Shown here: in pieces, positions 7,689-16,007 of the stretch | Numbering within the stretch: position 1 is the first letter of the stretch | Layout: each line of letters begins with the position of its first letter | NCBI RefSeq assembly: GCF_019890675.1 | Contig: NZ_JAIOAA010000028.1 | Location: 1 to 49,385 of the forward strand | DNA: 49,385 bases | Source of the DNA: Micromonospora sp. PLK6-60 | Lineage (GTDB): Bacteria > Actinomycetota > Actinomycetes > Mycobacteriales > Micromonosporaceae | Direction: 5' to 3' | Notes under the pieces: generated by a model | Told to the model about the DNA's origin: nothing | Seen by the model: only the letters and a program-made list of their open reading frames with translations | Databases searched by the model: none | Made by a program: the position numbers and the translations under genes

Positions 7689-8666
7689 TCAGGCCGGTGT
7701 GCCGGGCGCGGCGGGTGCCTCCGCCTCGGCCGCCTCGGCGGCCCGCTGCCGGGCCTCCTGCCGGTCCAGCTCGCGGTCCAGCCGGCGGGCCTCCCGCTCG
7801 GACTGGCGGATCCACTGCACGACCAGCACCGCGAGCATCGTCACACTGACGAACTCCCCGCCGGCCCACAGGATGCCGCCGGCGAGCCGCTGGTCGTCCC
7901 ACGGGTCCGCCCAGGTCAACCCCAGCGACGGGTACCAGTCGCCGCCGAAGAGCGTGGTGCTCTGCATGATGGTCAGCCCGAGCACCGTGTGGAACGGCAC
8001 CGACAGCAGCATCAGCAGGGCCCGACCCGGGTACGGCCAGCGGCCCGGCAGCGGGTCCAGGCCGAGCAACGGCCAGAAGAACACGCAGCCGGTGGCGATG
8101 AAGTGCGCGTGCACCAGCTCGTGCGCCCAGCCGTGCTCCAGGGTGAACCGGTAGAGGTCGGTGAAGTAGAGCACGAACGGGTTCACCACGAAGATGGCGA
8201 AGGCCACCAGCGGGAAGGTGTAGATCCGGGCGAGCCGGCTGTGCACGACCGCCAGCAGCCGCTTGCGCGGGCGTACCGGCAGGGTGCGCAGGGCCAGGGT
8301 GACCGGCGCGCCGAGGGCGAGGAAGATCGGCGCGATCATGGAGAGCACCATGTGCTGCACCATGTGCACCGAGAGCAGCGTGGTGTCGTACGCGCCGAGC
8401 CCGCTGAGGGTGACCGCCGCGATGCCGCCGAGCCCCGGGCCGAGGAAGAACACCGTCCGCAGGACCGGCCAGTGGTCGCCGCGCAGCCGCAGCCGGTGCA
8501 CCCCGTAGAGGTAGAGTCCGGCGGCGAGCACCAGCCCCAGGGTCAGCCAGTTGTCCACCTCGACCTCGGTGAAGACCCGGGCGATGGTGAACGGCGGCGG
8601 CGTCTCGGCGGCCAGCGGCGTGGTCCCGGCCGAGGTGGCGGCGAAGATCGAATCGACGTGCAGCAC
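7689..8666 (-). CDS. CtaG-family cytochrome c oxidase assembly protein
   Basis: Polytopic membrane protein of the caa3_CtaG family, linked to assembly of the haem-copper oxidase. The 325-aa product has about seven membrane helices and conserved histidine pairs: SVHMVQHMVLSM near residue 108 and ELVHAHF near residue 180. It ends in a highly charged Glu/Arg/Ala-rich tail (about residues 285-325), probably a cytoplasmic coiled coil. The GTG at 8666 is the start that begins at the first plausible N-terminus. It is transcribed divergently from ctaE across a 108-bp region, fitting co-regulation with the oxidase. Confidence 0.87.
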   Translation of the reverse strand: MLHVDSIFAATSAGTTPLAAETPPPFTIARVFTEVEVDNWLTLGLVLAAGLYLYGVHRLRLRGDHWPVLRTVFFLGPGLGGIAAVTLSGLGAYDTTLLSVHMVQHMVLSMIAPIFLALGAPVTLALRTLPVRPRKRLLAVVHSRLARIYTFPLVAFAIFVVNPFVLYFTDLYRFTLEHGWAHELVHAHFIATGCVFFWPLLGLDPLPGRWPYPGRALLMLLSVPFHTVLGLTIMQSTTLFGGDWYPSLGLTWADPWDDQRLAGGILWAGGEFVSVTMLAVLVVQWIRQSEREARRLDRELDRQEARQRAAEAAEAEAPAAPGTPA

Positions 8667-8762
8667 GCTTTTCAGGCTAGGCCAGGCGAACCGGACCCCC
8701 ACGATCGGGCCACGGATGGCGCCGGTTTGCCACCCCGCTGATCGCTCGCGCCGGTCAAGGGC

Positions 8763-8768
8763 AATAAT
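8763..8768 (+). promoter_or_regulatory. Candidate -10 for leaderless ctaE transcription
   Basis: AATAAT lies 6 nt before the ctaE GTG, and no Shine-Dalgarno sequence is visible. That spacing would place transcription start at the start codon. The first base departs from TANNNT and no -35 is obvious. Confidence 0.3.
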
Positions 8769-8774
8769 GACCGC

Positions 8775-9374
8775 GTGACTGCGGCCCCAGCCATTGACAA
8801 GAGCCGGATCCACTCCCTGACGCGGCCCAACATGGTCAGCGTCGGGACGATCGTGTGGCTCTCCAGCGAACTCATGTTCTTCGCGGCGCTGTTCGCGATG
8901 TACTTCTCGATCCGCGCGGCGGCGCCGGAGCAGTGGGAGAAGCACACCGAGGTACTCAACATCCCCTACGCGACCACCTTCACGGTGATCCTGGTGTTGT
9001 CCTCGGTGACCTGCCAGCTCGGTGTCTTCGCGGCCGAGAAGGGTGACGTCCACGCCCTGCGGCGCTGGTTCACGATCACTTTCGTGATGGGCCTGATCTT
9101 CGTGCTCGGCCAGGCGAACGAGTACCGGACGCTGGTGCACGAGGGCGTGAAGATCAACGGAGACGGGTACGGGTCGATGTTCTACCTGACCACCGGCTTC
9201 CACGGCCTGCACGTGACCGGCGGTCTCGTCGCCTTCATCATCTTCATGATCCGCACCACCATGGGCCGGTTCACCCCGGCGCAGGCCACCTCGGCGATCG
9301 TCGTGTCGTACTACTGGCACTTCGTCGACGTGGTGTGGATCGGGCTCTACGCCATGATCTACTGGCTTCAGTGA
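8775..9374 (+). CDS. ctaE: Cytochrome c oxidase subunit III
   Basis: Membrane subunit III of the aa3 oxidase, which stabilises subunit I. The 199-aa protein has five predicted membrane helices (the short five-helix bacterial form) and the family motifs TVWLSSELMFF-like at residues ~25-37, the GFHGLHV stretch near 150, and YYWHFVDVVWI near the C-terminus. The GTG at 8775 has no ribosome site, so translation may be leaderless. It heads ctaE-qcrC-qcrA-qcrB, the usual actinobacterial order. Confidence 0.95.
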   Translation: MTAAPAIDKSRIHSLTRPNMVSVGTIVWLSSELMFFAALFAMYFSIRAAAPEQWEKHTEVLNIPYATTFTVILVLSSVTCQLGVFAAEKGDVHALRRWFTITFVMGLIFVLGQANEYRTLVHEGVKINGDGYGSMFYLTTGFHGLHVTGGLVAFIIFMIRTTMGRFTPAQATSAIVVSYYWHFVDVVWIGLYAMIYWLQ

Positions 9375-9446
9375 TCTTGGCGCGTCACGTACCGCGCCGC
9401 TGCTTCGTCCCCTGAGACAAGGTCCAACCGGTTAAGGACACAGGTC

Positions 9447-10283
9447 ATGACTTCTGACAACGACCGCCGACGCGGTCTGCTCGCGCGGCTGCGCGGGCGG
9501 CCCGCGGCGCGCAGCAGGGGCCGCCGCCGGCTGGGCGCCGCGGTCCGGCTGATCGCCGCGCTGACGCTGGCCGGCGGCGCCTACACCGCCTTCGCCCCCG
9601 GTGTGCAGGCGCAGGAAAACCCGCCGCTGACCGGCGCCGCCGCCGACGGCAAGGCGCTGTTCGACGTGAGCTGCGTGACCTGCCACGGTCGCAACGCGCA
9701 GGGCGTCGAGGGTCGTGGTCCGAGCCTGATCGGTGTCGGCTCCGCCTCGGTCGAGTTCCAGGTGAGCTCCGGCCGCATGCCGATGGCCCGCCAGGAGGCG
9801 CAGGCCATGCGCAAGCCGCCGTCCTTCACCGACGAGCAGGTGCGCCAGCTCGGCCAGTACATCCAGGAGCTCGGCGGCGGCCCGCAGGTGCCCGAGGGCA
9901 ACAACCTGCACCGCAACGCCGACATGGCCGCCGGTGGCGAGCTGTTCCGGATCAACTGCTCGCAGTGCCACGCCTTCGCCGGTGGTGGCGGCGCGCTCTC
10001 CTCCGGCAAGTACGCGCCGAGCCTCGCGCCGGCCAGCGACCGGCAGATCTACGCCGCCATGCTGAGCGGCCCGCAGAACATGCCGGTCTTCGGCGACAAC
10101 CAGATCACTCCGGAGCAGAAGGCGGACATCATCGCCTACATCCAGGAGACCCTCAAGCACAACCAGGACCAGGGTGGGTTCAACCTCGGTCGCTACGGCC
10201 CCTCCACCGAGGGCCTGGCGATCTTCCTGGTCGGCATCGTCGCGCTGGTCTTCACGAGCCTGTGGATTGCGGGCAAGTCGTGA
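9447..10283 (+). CDS. qcrC: bc1 complex dihaem cytochrome cc subunit
   Basis: Membrane-anchored dihaem cytochrome c that replaces both c1 and soluble cytochrome c in actinobacteria, passing electrons from the Rieske protein to CuA of CtaC. The 278-aa protein has a positively charged N-terminus and a signal/anchor helix (about residues 30-50). Two CxxCH haem sites follow (CVTCH near 75 and CSQCH near 172), each with downstream Met ligands, and a C-terminal membrane helix (about 253-274). AAGGA precedes the ATG at good distance. It is followed by qcrA after 67 nt. Confidence 0.95.
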   Translation: MTSDNDRRRGLLARLRGRPAARSRGRRRLGAAVRLIAALTLAGGAYTAFAPGVQAQENPPLTGAAADGKALFDVSCVTCHGRNAQGVEGRGPSLIGVGSASVEFQVSSGRMPMARQEAQAMRKPPSFTDEQVRQLGQYIQELGGGPQVPEGNNLHRNADMAAGGELFRINCSQCHAFAGGGGALSSGKYAPSLAPASDRQIYAAMLSGPQNMPVFGDNQITPEQKADIIAYIQETLKHNQDQGGFNLGRYGPSTEGLAIFLVGIVALVFTSLWIAGKS

Positions 10284-10350
10284 CCGAGCACATCATTGGC
10301 ATCAGTGCTGTGGCGCCGACCCCCGGCGCCACCCGTAGCGAGGTGACGGC

Positions 10351-11436
10351 ATGAGCACCCACACCGAGCACGCCCCGCAGGGCCGGGAGCCGCTCGACGT
10401 GAACGACCCCCGGCTCTCCCGGTTCGACATCGTGCGGGAGGGCGCGCGGCGGGACGACATCGAGATCGTCCACTACGAGGAGCAGCTCGTCCCGGGCACC
10501 AAGGCCGAGCGCCGGCTGGTCCGGCTGGTCGCCGCGATGTTCCTGCTGACCGGCGTGGCCGCCACCGCCTTCCTGGTGATCTACATCTGGTGGCCGTGGC
10601 AGTGGGAGGCCGGCCGGGGTGGCGACAAGCTCTACACCCCGCTGCTCGGTCTGACCCTGGGCCTGGCCCTGCTGGGCATCGGCTTCGGCATCCTCACCTG
10701 GGGCAAGAAGCTGCTGCCCAAGGAGGTCTCGATCCAGGACCGGCACGACCAGCCGGGCCCGCCGGAGGACCGGAAGATCACCGGCGAGACCATGCTCTAC
10801 CTGGCCGACGAGATGGGCGTGCGGCGCCGGCCGCTGCTCGGCTTCTCCGCGGTGCTCGGTCTGCTGCCGGTCGGCGCGGTCGCCGCGGCTCCGCTGATCG
10901 GTGGGCTGATCTCCAACCCGCACAAGAACAACCAGATGTTCACCACCGGCTTCGCGCCGGGCGAGGGCGGCGAGAAGATCCGGCTGGTCCGCGAGGACGG
11001 CCGGCCGATCCGCCCGTCGGATGTCAGCGCCGGCGGCCAGCTCACGGTCTTCCCCGGCATCGACCACGGCGTCAGCAACAAGCACGCCGACTCGCCGACG
11101 CTGCTGATCCACCTGCGCGAGGACGACGCGGAGAAGTCCCGCGCCGCCAACGAGCGGGTGGGCCACGGCGACTACATGTGGGGCAACTACGCGGCATACT
11201 CCAAGATCTGCACGCACGCCGGCTGCCCGGCCAGCCTGTACGAGCAGCAGACCAACCGGCTGCTCTGCCCCTGCCACCAGTCCCAGTTCCTCATCACCGA
11301 CAACGCCAAGCCGATCTTTGGCCCGGCCAGCCGGCGGCTGCCGCAGCTGCCGATCGAGGTGGACGAGGAGGGCTTCTTCGTGGCGAGGTCCGACTACACC
11401 GAAACCATCGGTCCCGACTTCTGGGAGCGGCCATGA
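10351..11436 (+). CDS. qcrA: bc1 complex Rieske iron-sulfur subunit
   Basis: Rieske [2Fe-2S] protein that takes electrons from menaquinol at the Qo site. The 361-aa product carries the typical actinobacterial extra N-terminal part with three membrane helices (near residues 55-75, 90-115 and 160-180). The Rieske ligands appear as CTHAGC and CPCHQSQF near residues 288-316. GAGG sits upstream of the ATG at 10351. Its stop overlaps the qcrB ATG (ATGA), giving translational coupling. The cluster itself would need carriers such as ErpA. Confidence 0.95.
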   Translation: MSTHTEHAPQGREPLDVNDPRLSRFDIVREGARRDDIEIVHYEEQLVPGTKAERRLVRLVAAMFLLTGVAATAFLVIYIWWPWQWEAGRGGDKLYTPLLGLTLGLALLGIGFGILTWGKKLLPKEVSIQDRHDQPGPPEDRKITGETMLYLADEMGVRRRPLLGFSAVLGLLPVGAVAAAPLIGGLISNPHKNNQMFTTGFAPGEGGEKIRLVREDGRPIRPSDVSAGGQLTVFPGIDHGVSNKHADSPTLLIHLREDDAEKSRAANERVGHGDYMWGNYAAYSKICTHAGCPASLYEQQTNRLLCPCHQSQFLITDNAKPIFGPASRRLPQLPIEVDEEGFFVARSDYTETIGPDFWERP

Positions 11437-13058
11437 AGCGCCGAAAGATTGACGTAGCAGCGGTGCCGGGCAAGGCCGCCGGTGCTTTGGACGACCGCTT
11501 CCAGGCGGCCACCCCGCTGCGCAAGCTGCTGAACAAGGTCTTCCCCGACCACTGGTCCTTCCTGCTCGGCGAGATCGCGCTCTTCTCGTTCATCGTGCTG
11601 CTGCTGACCGGGGTCTTCCTGACCTTCTTCTTCGAGCCGGCGATGACCGAGGTGGTCTACAACGGCAGCTACGCCCCGCTGCGGGGCACCCCGATGTCGG
11701 CCGCGTACGCCTCCAGCCTGGACATCTCGTTCGATGTCCGCGGTGGTCTGATCATGCGGCAGATGCACCACTGGTCGGCGCTGCTGTTCATGGCCGCGAT
11801 CGTGGTGCACATGCTGCGGATCTTCTTCACCGGCGCGTTCCGCAAGCCGCGCGAGACCAACTGGATCATCGGCTCGCTGCTGTTCTGGGTCGGCTTCCTG
11901 GCCGGCTTCACCGGCTACTCGCTGCCGGACGACGGCCTCTCCGGCACCGGCCTGCGGATCGCCTCGGCGATCATGCTGTCGATCCCGGTGATCGGCTCCT
12001 GGCTCACCTCGTCGATCTTCGGCGGGGAGTTCCCGGGCACGATCATCATCAGCCGGTTCTTCATCGCCCACGTGCTGCTCATCCCCGCTCTGCTGGTCGC
12101 CCTGATCAGCGTCCACCTGGGCCTGGTCTTCAAGCAGAAGCACACCCAGTGGCCCGGCCCCGGCCGGACCAACGAGAACGTGGTCGGCGAGCGGATGTTC
12201 CCGCGCTACGCGCTCAAGCAGGGCGGCTTCTTCATGGTCGTCTTCGGCGTGATCGCGCTGATGGGTGGCCTGTTCCAGATCAACCCGATCTGGTATTTCG
12301 GACCGTACGAGGCGTGGGTGGTCTCGGCCGCCAGCCAGCCTGACTGGTACGTCATGTTCCTCGACGGCTCGACGCGGCTCATGCCGGCCTGGGAGATCAA
12401 CATCCCGATCGGCGACGGATACGTGATTCCGCCGCTGTTCTGGCCCACCGTGGTGCTCCCGGGCATCCTGGTGATGATCTCCCTGTTCTATCCGTTCCTG
12501 GAGGCCCGGCACCTCAAGGACTACCGGCACCACAACCTGCTCCAGCGGCCCCGCGACGTTCCGGCCCGGACGGGCGCCGGCGCGATGGCCGTGACGTTCT
12601 ACCTGGTGCTGACCCTGTCGGGCGCCAACGACGTCATCGCCGACAAGTTCCACATCAGCTTGAACGCGATGACCTGGGGTGGCCGGATCGGCCTGTTGCT
12701 CCTGCCGCCGCTGGCCTACTACCTGACCTACCGGATCTGCCTGGGCCTGCAGCAGCACGACCGTGAGGTGCTGGCGCACGGCGTGGAGACCGGCATCATC
12801 CGGCGGCTGCCGGACGGTCGGTTCGTCGAGGTGCACCAGCCGCTGACCGCGGCCGACCACGACGGGCACGGCGAGTTGGAGTACGTCGGCTGGGTGGTGC
12901 CGAAGAAGATGAACCGGCTCGGCGCCCTCGGGCCCGCCATCCGGGGCTTCTTCTACCCGATCGAGAAGCCGGCCGAGGCGCCGGTCTCGCCGGGGCACCC
13001 GCCGGTCGAGCCCCGCGCCGAGCGGGAGGAGATCGGCAGCGGCGAGAGCCGCCGCTGA
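11433..13058 (+). CDS. qcrB: bc1 complex cytochrome b subunit
   Basis: Cytochrome b of the bc1 complex, holding two b haems and the quinol sites; it is the target of several antimycobacterial bc1 inhibitors. The 541-aa protein has the N-terminal four-helix haem core with paired histidines (MRQMHHW near residue 110 and later HV and H residues in the FIAHVLLIPALL stretch). The PDW sequence near residue 303 stands where Qo sites carry the PEW/PDW motif. The long C-terminal extension is typical of actinobacteria. The ATG overlaps the qcrA stop by 4 nt. A terminator hairpin follows at 13079. Confidence 0.95.
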   Translation: MKRRKIDVAAVPGKAAGALDDRFQAATPLRKLLNKVFPDHWSFLLGEIALFSFIVLLLTGVFLTFFFEPAMTEVVYNGSYAPLRGTPMSAAYASSLDISFDVRGGLIMRQMHHWSALLFMAAIVVHMLRIFFTGAFRKPRETNWIIGSLLFWVGFLAGFTGYSLPDDGLSGTGLRIASAIMLSIPVIGSWLTSSIFGGEFPGTIIISRFFIAHVLLIPALLVALISVHLGLVFKQKHTQWPGPGRTNENVVGERMFPRYALKQGGFFMVVFGVIALMGGLFQINPIWYFGPYEAWVVSAASQPDWYVMFLDGSTRLMPAWEINIPIGDGYVIPPLFWPTVVLPGILVMISLFYPFLEARHLKDYRHHNLLQRPRDVPARTGAGAMAVTFYLVLTLSGANDVIADKFHISLNAMTWGGRIGLLLLPPLAYYLTYRICLGLQQHDREVLAHGVETGIIRRLPDGRFVEVHQPLTAADHDGHGELEYVGWVVPKKMNRLGALGPAIRGFFYPIEKPAEAPVSPGHPPVEPRAEREEIGSGESRR

Positions 13059-13078
13059 CCGCCCCACACGCAGCACCT

Positions 13079-13120
13079 CGTGGCGCCCGCCGGATCTCCG
13101 GCGGGCGCCACGCCCCTTTT
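13079..13120 (+). terminator. Terminator after qcrB
   Basis: A ~15-bp GC-rich stem (13079-13093 with 13098-13112) with a 4-nt loop, followed by CCCCTTTT. It ends the ctaE-qcrCAB operon. Confidence 0.88.
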
Positions 13121-13234
13121 CGGGCGGCCGGTCCGGCCGGGGTGCCGCAAGTCGGCCCGATGGGGCGGCCGGTCAGGCCGGGGTGCCGCAAGTCGGCCTG
13201 ACGGGGTGGCGGGGCAGGCCGTAAGTCGGCCCGA
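13121..13234. repeat. 41-bp tandem repeat, two full copies and one shortened
   Basis: Units at 13121-13161 and 13162-13202 match at almost every base; a degenerate shortened copy runs 13203-13234. The core is GGTGCCGCAAGTCGGCC. With the terminator before it, this fills most of the 315-bp gap from qcrB to the DUF4142 gene. Nothing in it looks coding. Confidence 0.8.
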
Positions 13235-13373
13235 GAGCCACCGCCCGTCCGGTCACGCACCCCTCGTCACCGCTGCCCCGACCGGACATCCGGACCTCGG
13301 GCACGGGCGGGATCGCAGGAATATCCCCGGCCAGTCGGGTATCCGTGCGGTCCAACGGAACAAGGGGGGGAAC

Positions 13374-14057
13374 ATGTTGGGTATCAAACGCCTGGGAGTG
13401 CTGGCCGCACTGGTGCTGGTCGGGCTGGCGCCCGCGGCGGCGGCGCAGGCCTCGGCGCAGCCGTCGACGCAGGACACCCAGTACCTGCAGGCGCTGCACC
13501 AGGTCAACCTGGCCGAAGTCGAGAGCGGCAACCTGGCCAAGCAGAAGGGCCAGAACCAGCAGGTCAAGGACCTGGGTGCCCAGTTCGTGACCGACCACAC
13601 CCAGTTGGACCAGACGGTGAAGAGCACCGCGCAGCAGTTGAACGTCAAGCTGCCGAACAAGCCGACCGCTGATCAGCAGAAGGTGATCAACAAGCTGAAG
13701 AACCTCAGCGGCGCCGAGTTCGACAAGGCGTGGGTGACCGCCGAGCTGGCCGGCCACGTGCAGGCGATCCAGGCCACGCAGACCGAGATCTCGCAGGGCT
13801 CCGACCAGTCCGTGGTCCAGCTGGCGCAGGACGCGCTGCCGGTCCTCCAGGCGCACTACGACGCCCTGGTGGCCCTGGCCCAGCAGCTGGGCATCCCGGT
13901 CCCGCAGGCCACCGCCAGCGGCTCGGCCTCGCCGGCTCCGGGTGGCACCGAGTCCCCGGCTCCGGGTGGCACCGAGTCGCCGGCCCCGGGTGGCCCGACC
14001 GAGTCGCCGGCCCCGGGTGGCGGCAACACCGGCACGCCGGCTCCGAGCCAGAGCTGA
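13374..14057 (+). CDS. Secreted DUF4142 protein with Pro-rich tail
   Basis: A 227-aa exported protein. A signal peptide spans residues ~1-27 (basic start, hydrophobic core, cleavage near AQASA). A helical, Gln-rich DUF4142 domain follows (about 32-175), a ferritin-like bundle of unknown role seen in many cell-envelope proteins. The tail (about 180-227) carries repeated SPAPGGTE units encoded by an imperfect 24-bp repeat. The ATG at 13374 follows AAGGGGGGAAC, a clear ribosome site; longer in-frame readings upstream run through the tandem repeat and are not credible. It converges on the RAM-domain gene. Confidence 0.85.
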   Translation: MLGIKRLGVLAALVLVGLAPAAAAQASAQPSTQDTQYLQALHQVNLAEVESGNLAKQKGQNQQVKDLGAQFVTDHTQLDQTVKSTAQQLNVKLPNKPTADQQKVINKLKNLSGAEFDKAWVTAELAGHVQAIQATQTEISQGSDQSVVQLAQDALPVLQAHYDALVALAQQLGIPVPQATASGSASPAPGGTESPAPGGTESPAPGGPTESPAPGGGNTGTPAPSQS

Positions 14058-14071
14058 CGTCGTACGGCCGA

Positions 14072-14110
14072 CGGTGGCCGGTCCGCCCGTCCGGGGCGGA
14101 CCGGCCACCG
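14072..14110. terminator. Bidirectional terminator between convergent genes
   Basis: A perfect 16-bp stem (14072-14087 with 14095-14110) and 7-nt loop fills the gap between the DUF4142 gene and the RAM-domain gene and so serves both strands. Confidence 0.85.
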
Positions 14111-14111
14111 G

Positions 14112-14399
14112 TCAGTCCGCGCTGGCCAGCCCGATGGCGAACGCCTCCTCCAGGTCGTGCTGGGAGTAGGCGCGGAACGCGATGTGCGACTCGGTGTTGA
14201 GCACGCCGGGGACCTTGGAGATGCTGCCGGCGATGATCTCGGCGATCTGCTCGAACTCGCGGACCCGGACCATGGCGATCAGGTCGACGTGGCCGGCCAC
14301 CGAGTAGACCTCGCTGACGCCGGGCAGGTTGGCCAGGTTCTCGGCCACCTCGGGGATCGAGTCGGTGGCACAGTCGATCAGCACGATCGCGGTGATCAC
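14112..14399 (-). CDS. Stand-alone Lrp/AsnC ligand-binding (RAM) domain protein
   Basis: A 95-aa protein that is only the RAM/AsnC-type effector-binding domain (beta-alpha-beta-beta-alpha-beta pattern with VLIDC..., a VSEVYSVAGHVDLI stretch and a C-terminal FRAYSQHDLE). It lacks the helix-turn-helix of full Lrp regulators, so it cannot bind DNA by itself in the usual way. Stand-alone RAM proteins may co-assemble with full Lrp proteins or sense amino acids. The GTG start overlaps the stop of the upstream nucleotidyltransferase (GTGA), indicating a four-gene minus-strand block starting at the RSH gene or the NUDIX gene. Confidence 0.85.
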   Translation of the reverse strand: MITAIVLIDCATDSIPEVAENLANLPGVSEVYSVAGHVDLIAMVRVREFEQIAEIIAGSISKVPGVLNTESHIAFRAYSQHDLEEAFAIGLASAD

Positions 14400-15358
14400 G
14401 GGACATTTCTCCGTTCGTCGGCGTCGTCGCCCATGCTAGAGGTTTCGCCCGGCACGGCGGCCCCGGCCGCCCGGATCGGACCCGCCGGGACGGTCAGCCC
14501 GCCGTCGGCGCGGATCGCGTCGGTCAACCGCTCCCGCGGCCCGACCGTGGCCCCCGGCCAGAGCACCGCGCGGGTGACCTGGCCGCGCATGACCGCGCCG
14601 GCGCCGACGACCGCGCGCTCCACCCGGCCGGTAACCGTGGCGGTCCCGTCCACCAGGCTGCCGTCACCGGCGGCGTGTAGGTTGGCCGCCAGGTAGTCCG
14701 CCGGGGTCCCGGTGTCGTAGAAGGTGCCGGGGTACCGCACCACGGTCAGCTCGCCGGCGGCCTCCGCCGGCCGCCACACCGCGCGGACCAGGTCACCGAA
14801 GGTGGCCGGCAGCTCGCCGACCCGGTGCCACGGCAGCAGCGAGAAGCCGACGAACCGGTGTCCGTCGAACGTCCCGGGCTCCGACCGGTCCGCCGCCGGC
14901 TGGCCGAGCAGGCGTACGCCGCGCCCGTCCCAGCCGTCCAGCAGCGCGGCCAGGTCCGGCCCGGGCGGCGCCTGCGGGTCCGCCAGGTAGGCGTCGGCGT
15001 TGCCGACCAGCACCCCCCGGCCGGCGATCCAGTCCCGCAGGTTGCCCAGGCCACCGGCGGTGCCCAGCGGGTCGCCCGGCTCGACGGAGAGGTGGGCGCG
15101 CCGCCCGACGTGGGCGACCACCTGCCCACCCAGGTAGCACGCGTTCACCGCGACCCGATCGGGGCCGGTCAGACCCAGCCCGGCCAGCCGGTCCAGGGCC
15201 CGGTCGAGCAGCGGGACGTTGCCCACCGGGCAGAGCGCCTTGGGCAGCCGCTCGGTCAGCGGCCGCAGCCGGGTGCCCTCGCCGGCGGCCAGCACCACCG
15301 CGCAGACCGGCACGGCCGTCCGCCAGCCCGGCCCCGCCGCGCCGTGGGCGGTCGTCAT
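14396..15358 (-). CDS. Sugar-nucleotide (NTP) transferase, glucose-1-phosphate thymidylyl/uridylyl type
   Basis: Nucleotidyltransferase that activates a sugar 1-phosphate to an NDP-sugar. The 320-aa product starts with the signature VVLAAGEGTRLRPLT (about residues 18-32), then PKALCPVGNVPLLD, with GNADAYL near 120 for the metal/product site. A C-terminal part with hexapeptide-like residues (VERAVVGAGAVMRGQV) suggests a short left-handed helix. The ATG at 15358 is chosen; a GTG at 15421 overlapping the NUDIX stop would add 21 residues. The substrate is not evident. It is coupled to the RAM gene downstream. Confidence 0.8.
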   Translation of the reverse strand: MTTAHGAAGPGWRTAVPVCAVVLAAGEGTRLRPLTERLPKALCPVGNVPLLDRALDRLAGLGLTGPDRVAVNACYLGGQVVAHVGRRAHLSVEPGDPLGTAGGLGNLRDWIAGRGVLVGNADAYLADPQAPPGPDLAALLDGWDGRGVRLLGQPAADRSEPGTFDGHRFVGFSLLPWHRVGELPATFGDLVRAVWRPAEAAGELTVVRYPGTFYDTGTPADYLAANLHAAGDGSLVDGTATVTGRVERAVVGAGAVMRGQVTRAVLWPGATVGPRERLTDAIRADGGLTVPAGPIRAAGAAVPGETSSMGDDADERRNVP

Positions 15359-15417
15359 CCCACGACCGCCGGAGGCCGCGTCCGTCGCGCCGGGGCGGGC
15401 GTCGGAGCGCCCGCCGG

Positions 15418-15954
15418 TCACGTCGGGGTGCCGCCGGCCGGCGGCGTCCGCTCCGGGCCGATGCCGTAGTGGCCGAGGAGCCGGGCGGTGGCCCGGCTCA
15501 GCCGGGGCAGGTCGTCCAGCGGGTGCCAGGCCGCCTCGAACACCTCCGCGCCGTCGACCACCAGTTCGGTGGTCGAGGCCGGCACCTCCGTCTCGAACAC
15601 CACGTCCACCCAGCCCTGCGCGTGCACCACCGCGTTCGGCACGGCGGGCCGTAGCCGCGCCGGGTCGAGCCGGATGCCGCTCTCCTCGAACAGCTCCCGG
15701 GCCGCGCCCACCACCGGGGCCTCGCCCCGCTGGAGCAGGCCGGCGGGGAGCGTCCAGCTGTAGCCGGGCGGCTGGCGCAGCAGCAACAGGCGGCCGGCGC
15801 CGTCGGTGGCCTCCGAGTCGCGGACCAGGGCGACCGCCCCGACGATGTACTTCGGCACGACCAGGCGGACCAGGCGGCGCCGCAGCGGCACCGGCAACCG
15901 GTAGAAGAGTTGGTACGCGACGGCCCGGCCGGTGGCACGCGAGCGGGGGATCAT
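15418..15954 (-). CDS. NUDIX hydrolase
   Basis: A 178-aa pyrophosphohydrolase. The NUDIX box is intact at about residues 72-94 (G-x5-E-x7-RELFEESGI), supplying the metal-binding glutamates that cleave a nucleoside diphosphate linked to another group. A short, basic, possibly membrane-associated N-terminal extension (YRLPVPLRRRLVRLVV) precedes the domain. Since a sugar-nucleotide transferase follows at once, an NDP-sugar or a damaged nucleotide are possible substrates, but this is inference from context. Confidence 0.87.
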   Translation of the reverse strand: MIPRSRATGRAVAYQLFYRLPVPLRRRLVRLVVPKYIVGAVALVRDSEATDGAGRLLLLRQPPGYSWTLPAGLLQRGEAPVVGAARELFEESGIRLDPARLRPAVPNAVVHAQGWVDVVFETEVPASTTELVVDGAEVFEAAWHPLDDLPRLSRATARLLGHYGIGPERTPPAGGTPT

Positions 15955-16007
15955 GTTTCCAGGCTAGTGGGCGGCCGTGCCCCGCAGGCGCTCGCCCTGC
16001 GACCGGG

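Noticed and set aside
13080..13373. N-terminal extension of the DUF4142 protein
   Set aside because: Would translate a terminator and tandem repeats; the ATG at 13374 has a clear ribosome site and signal peptide.
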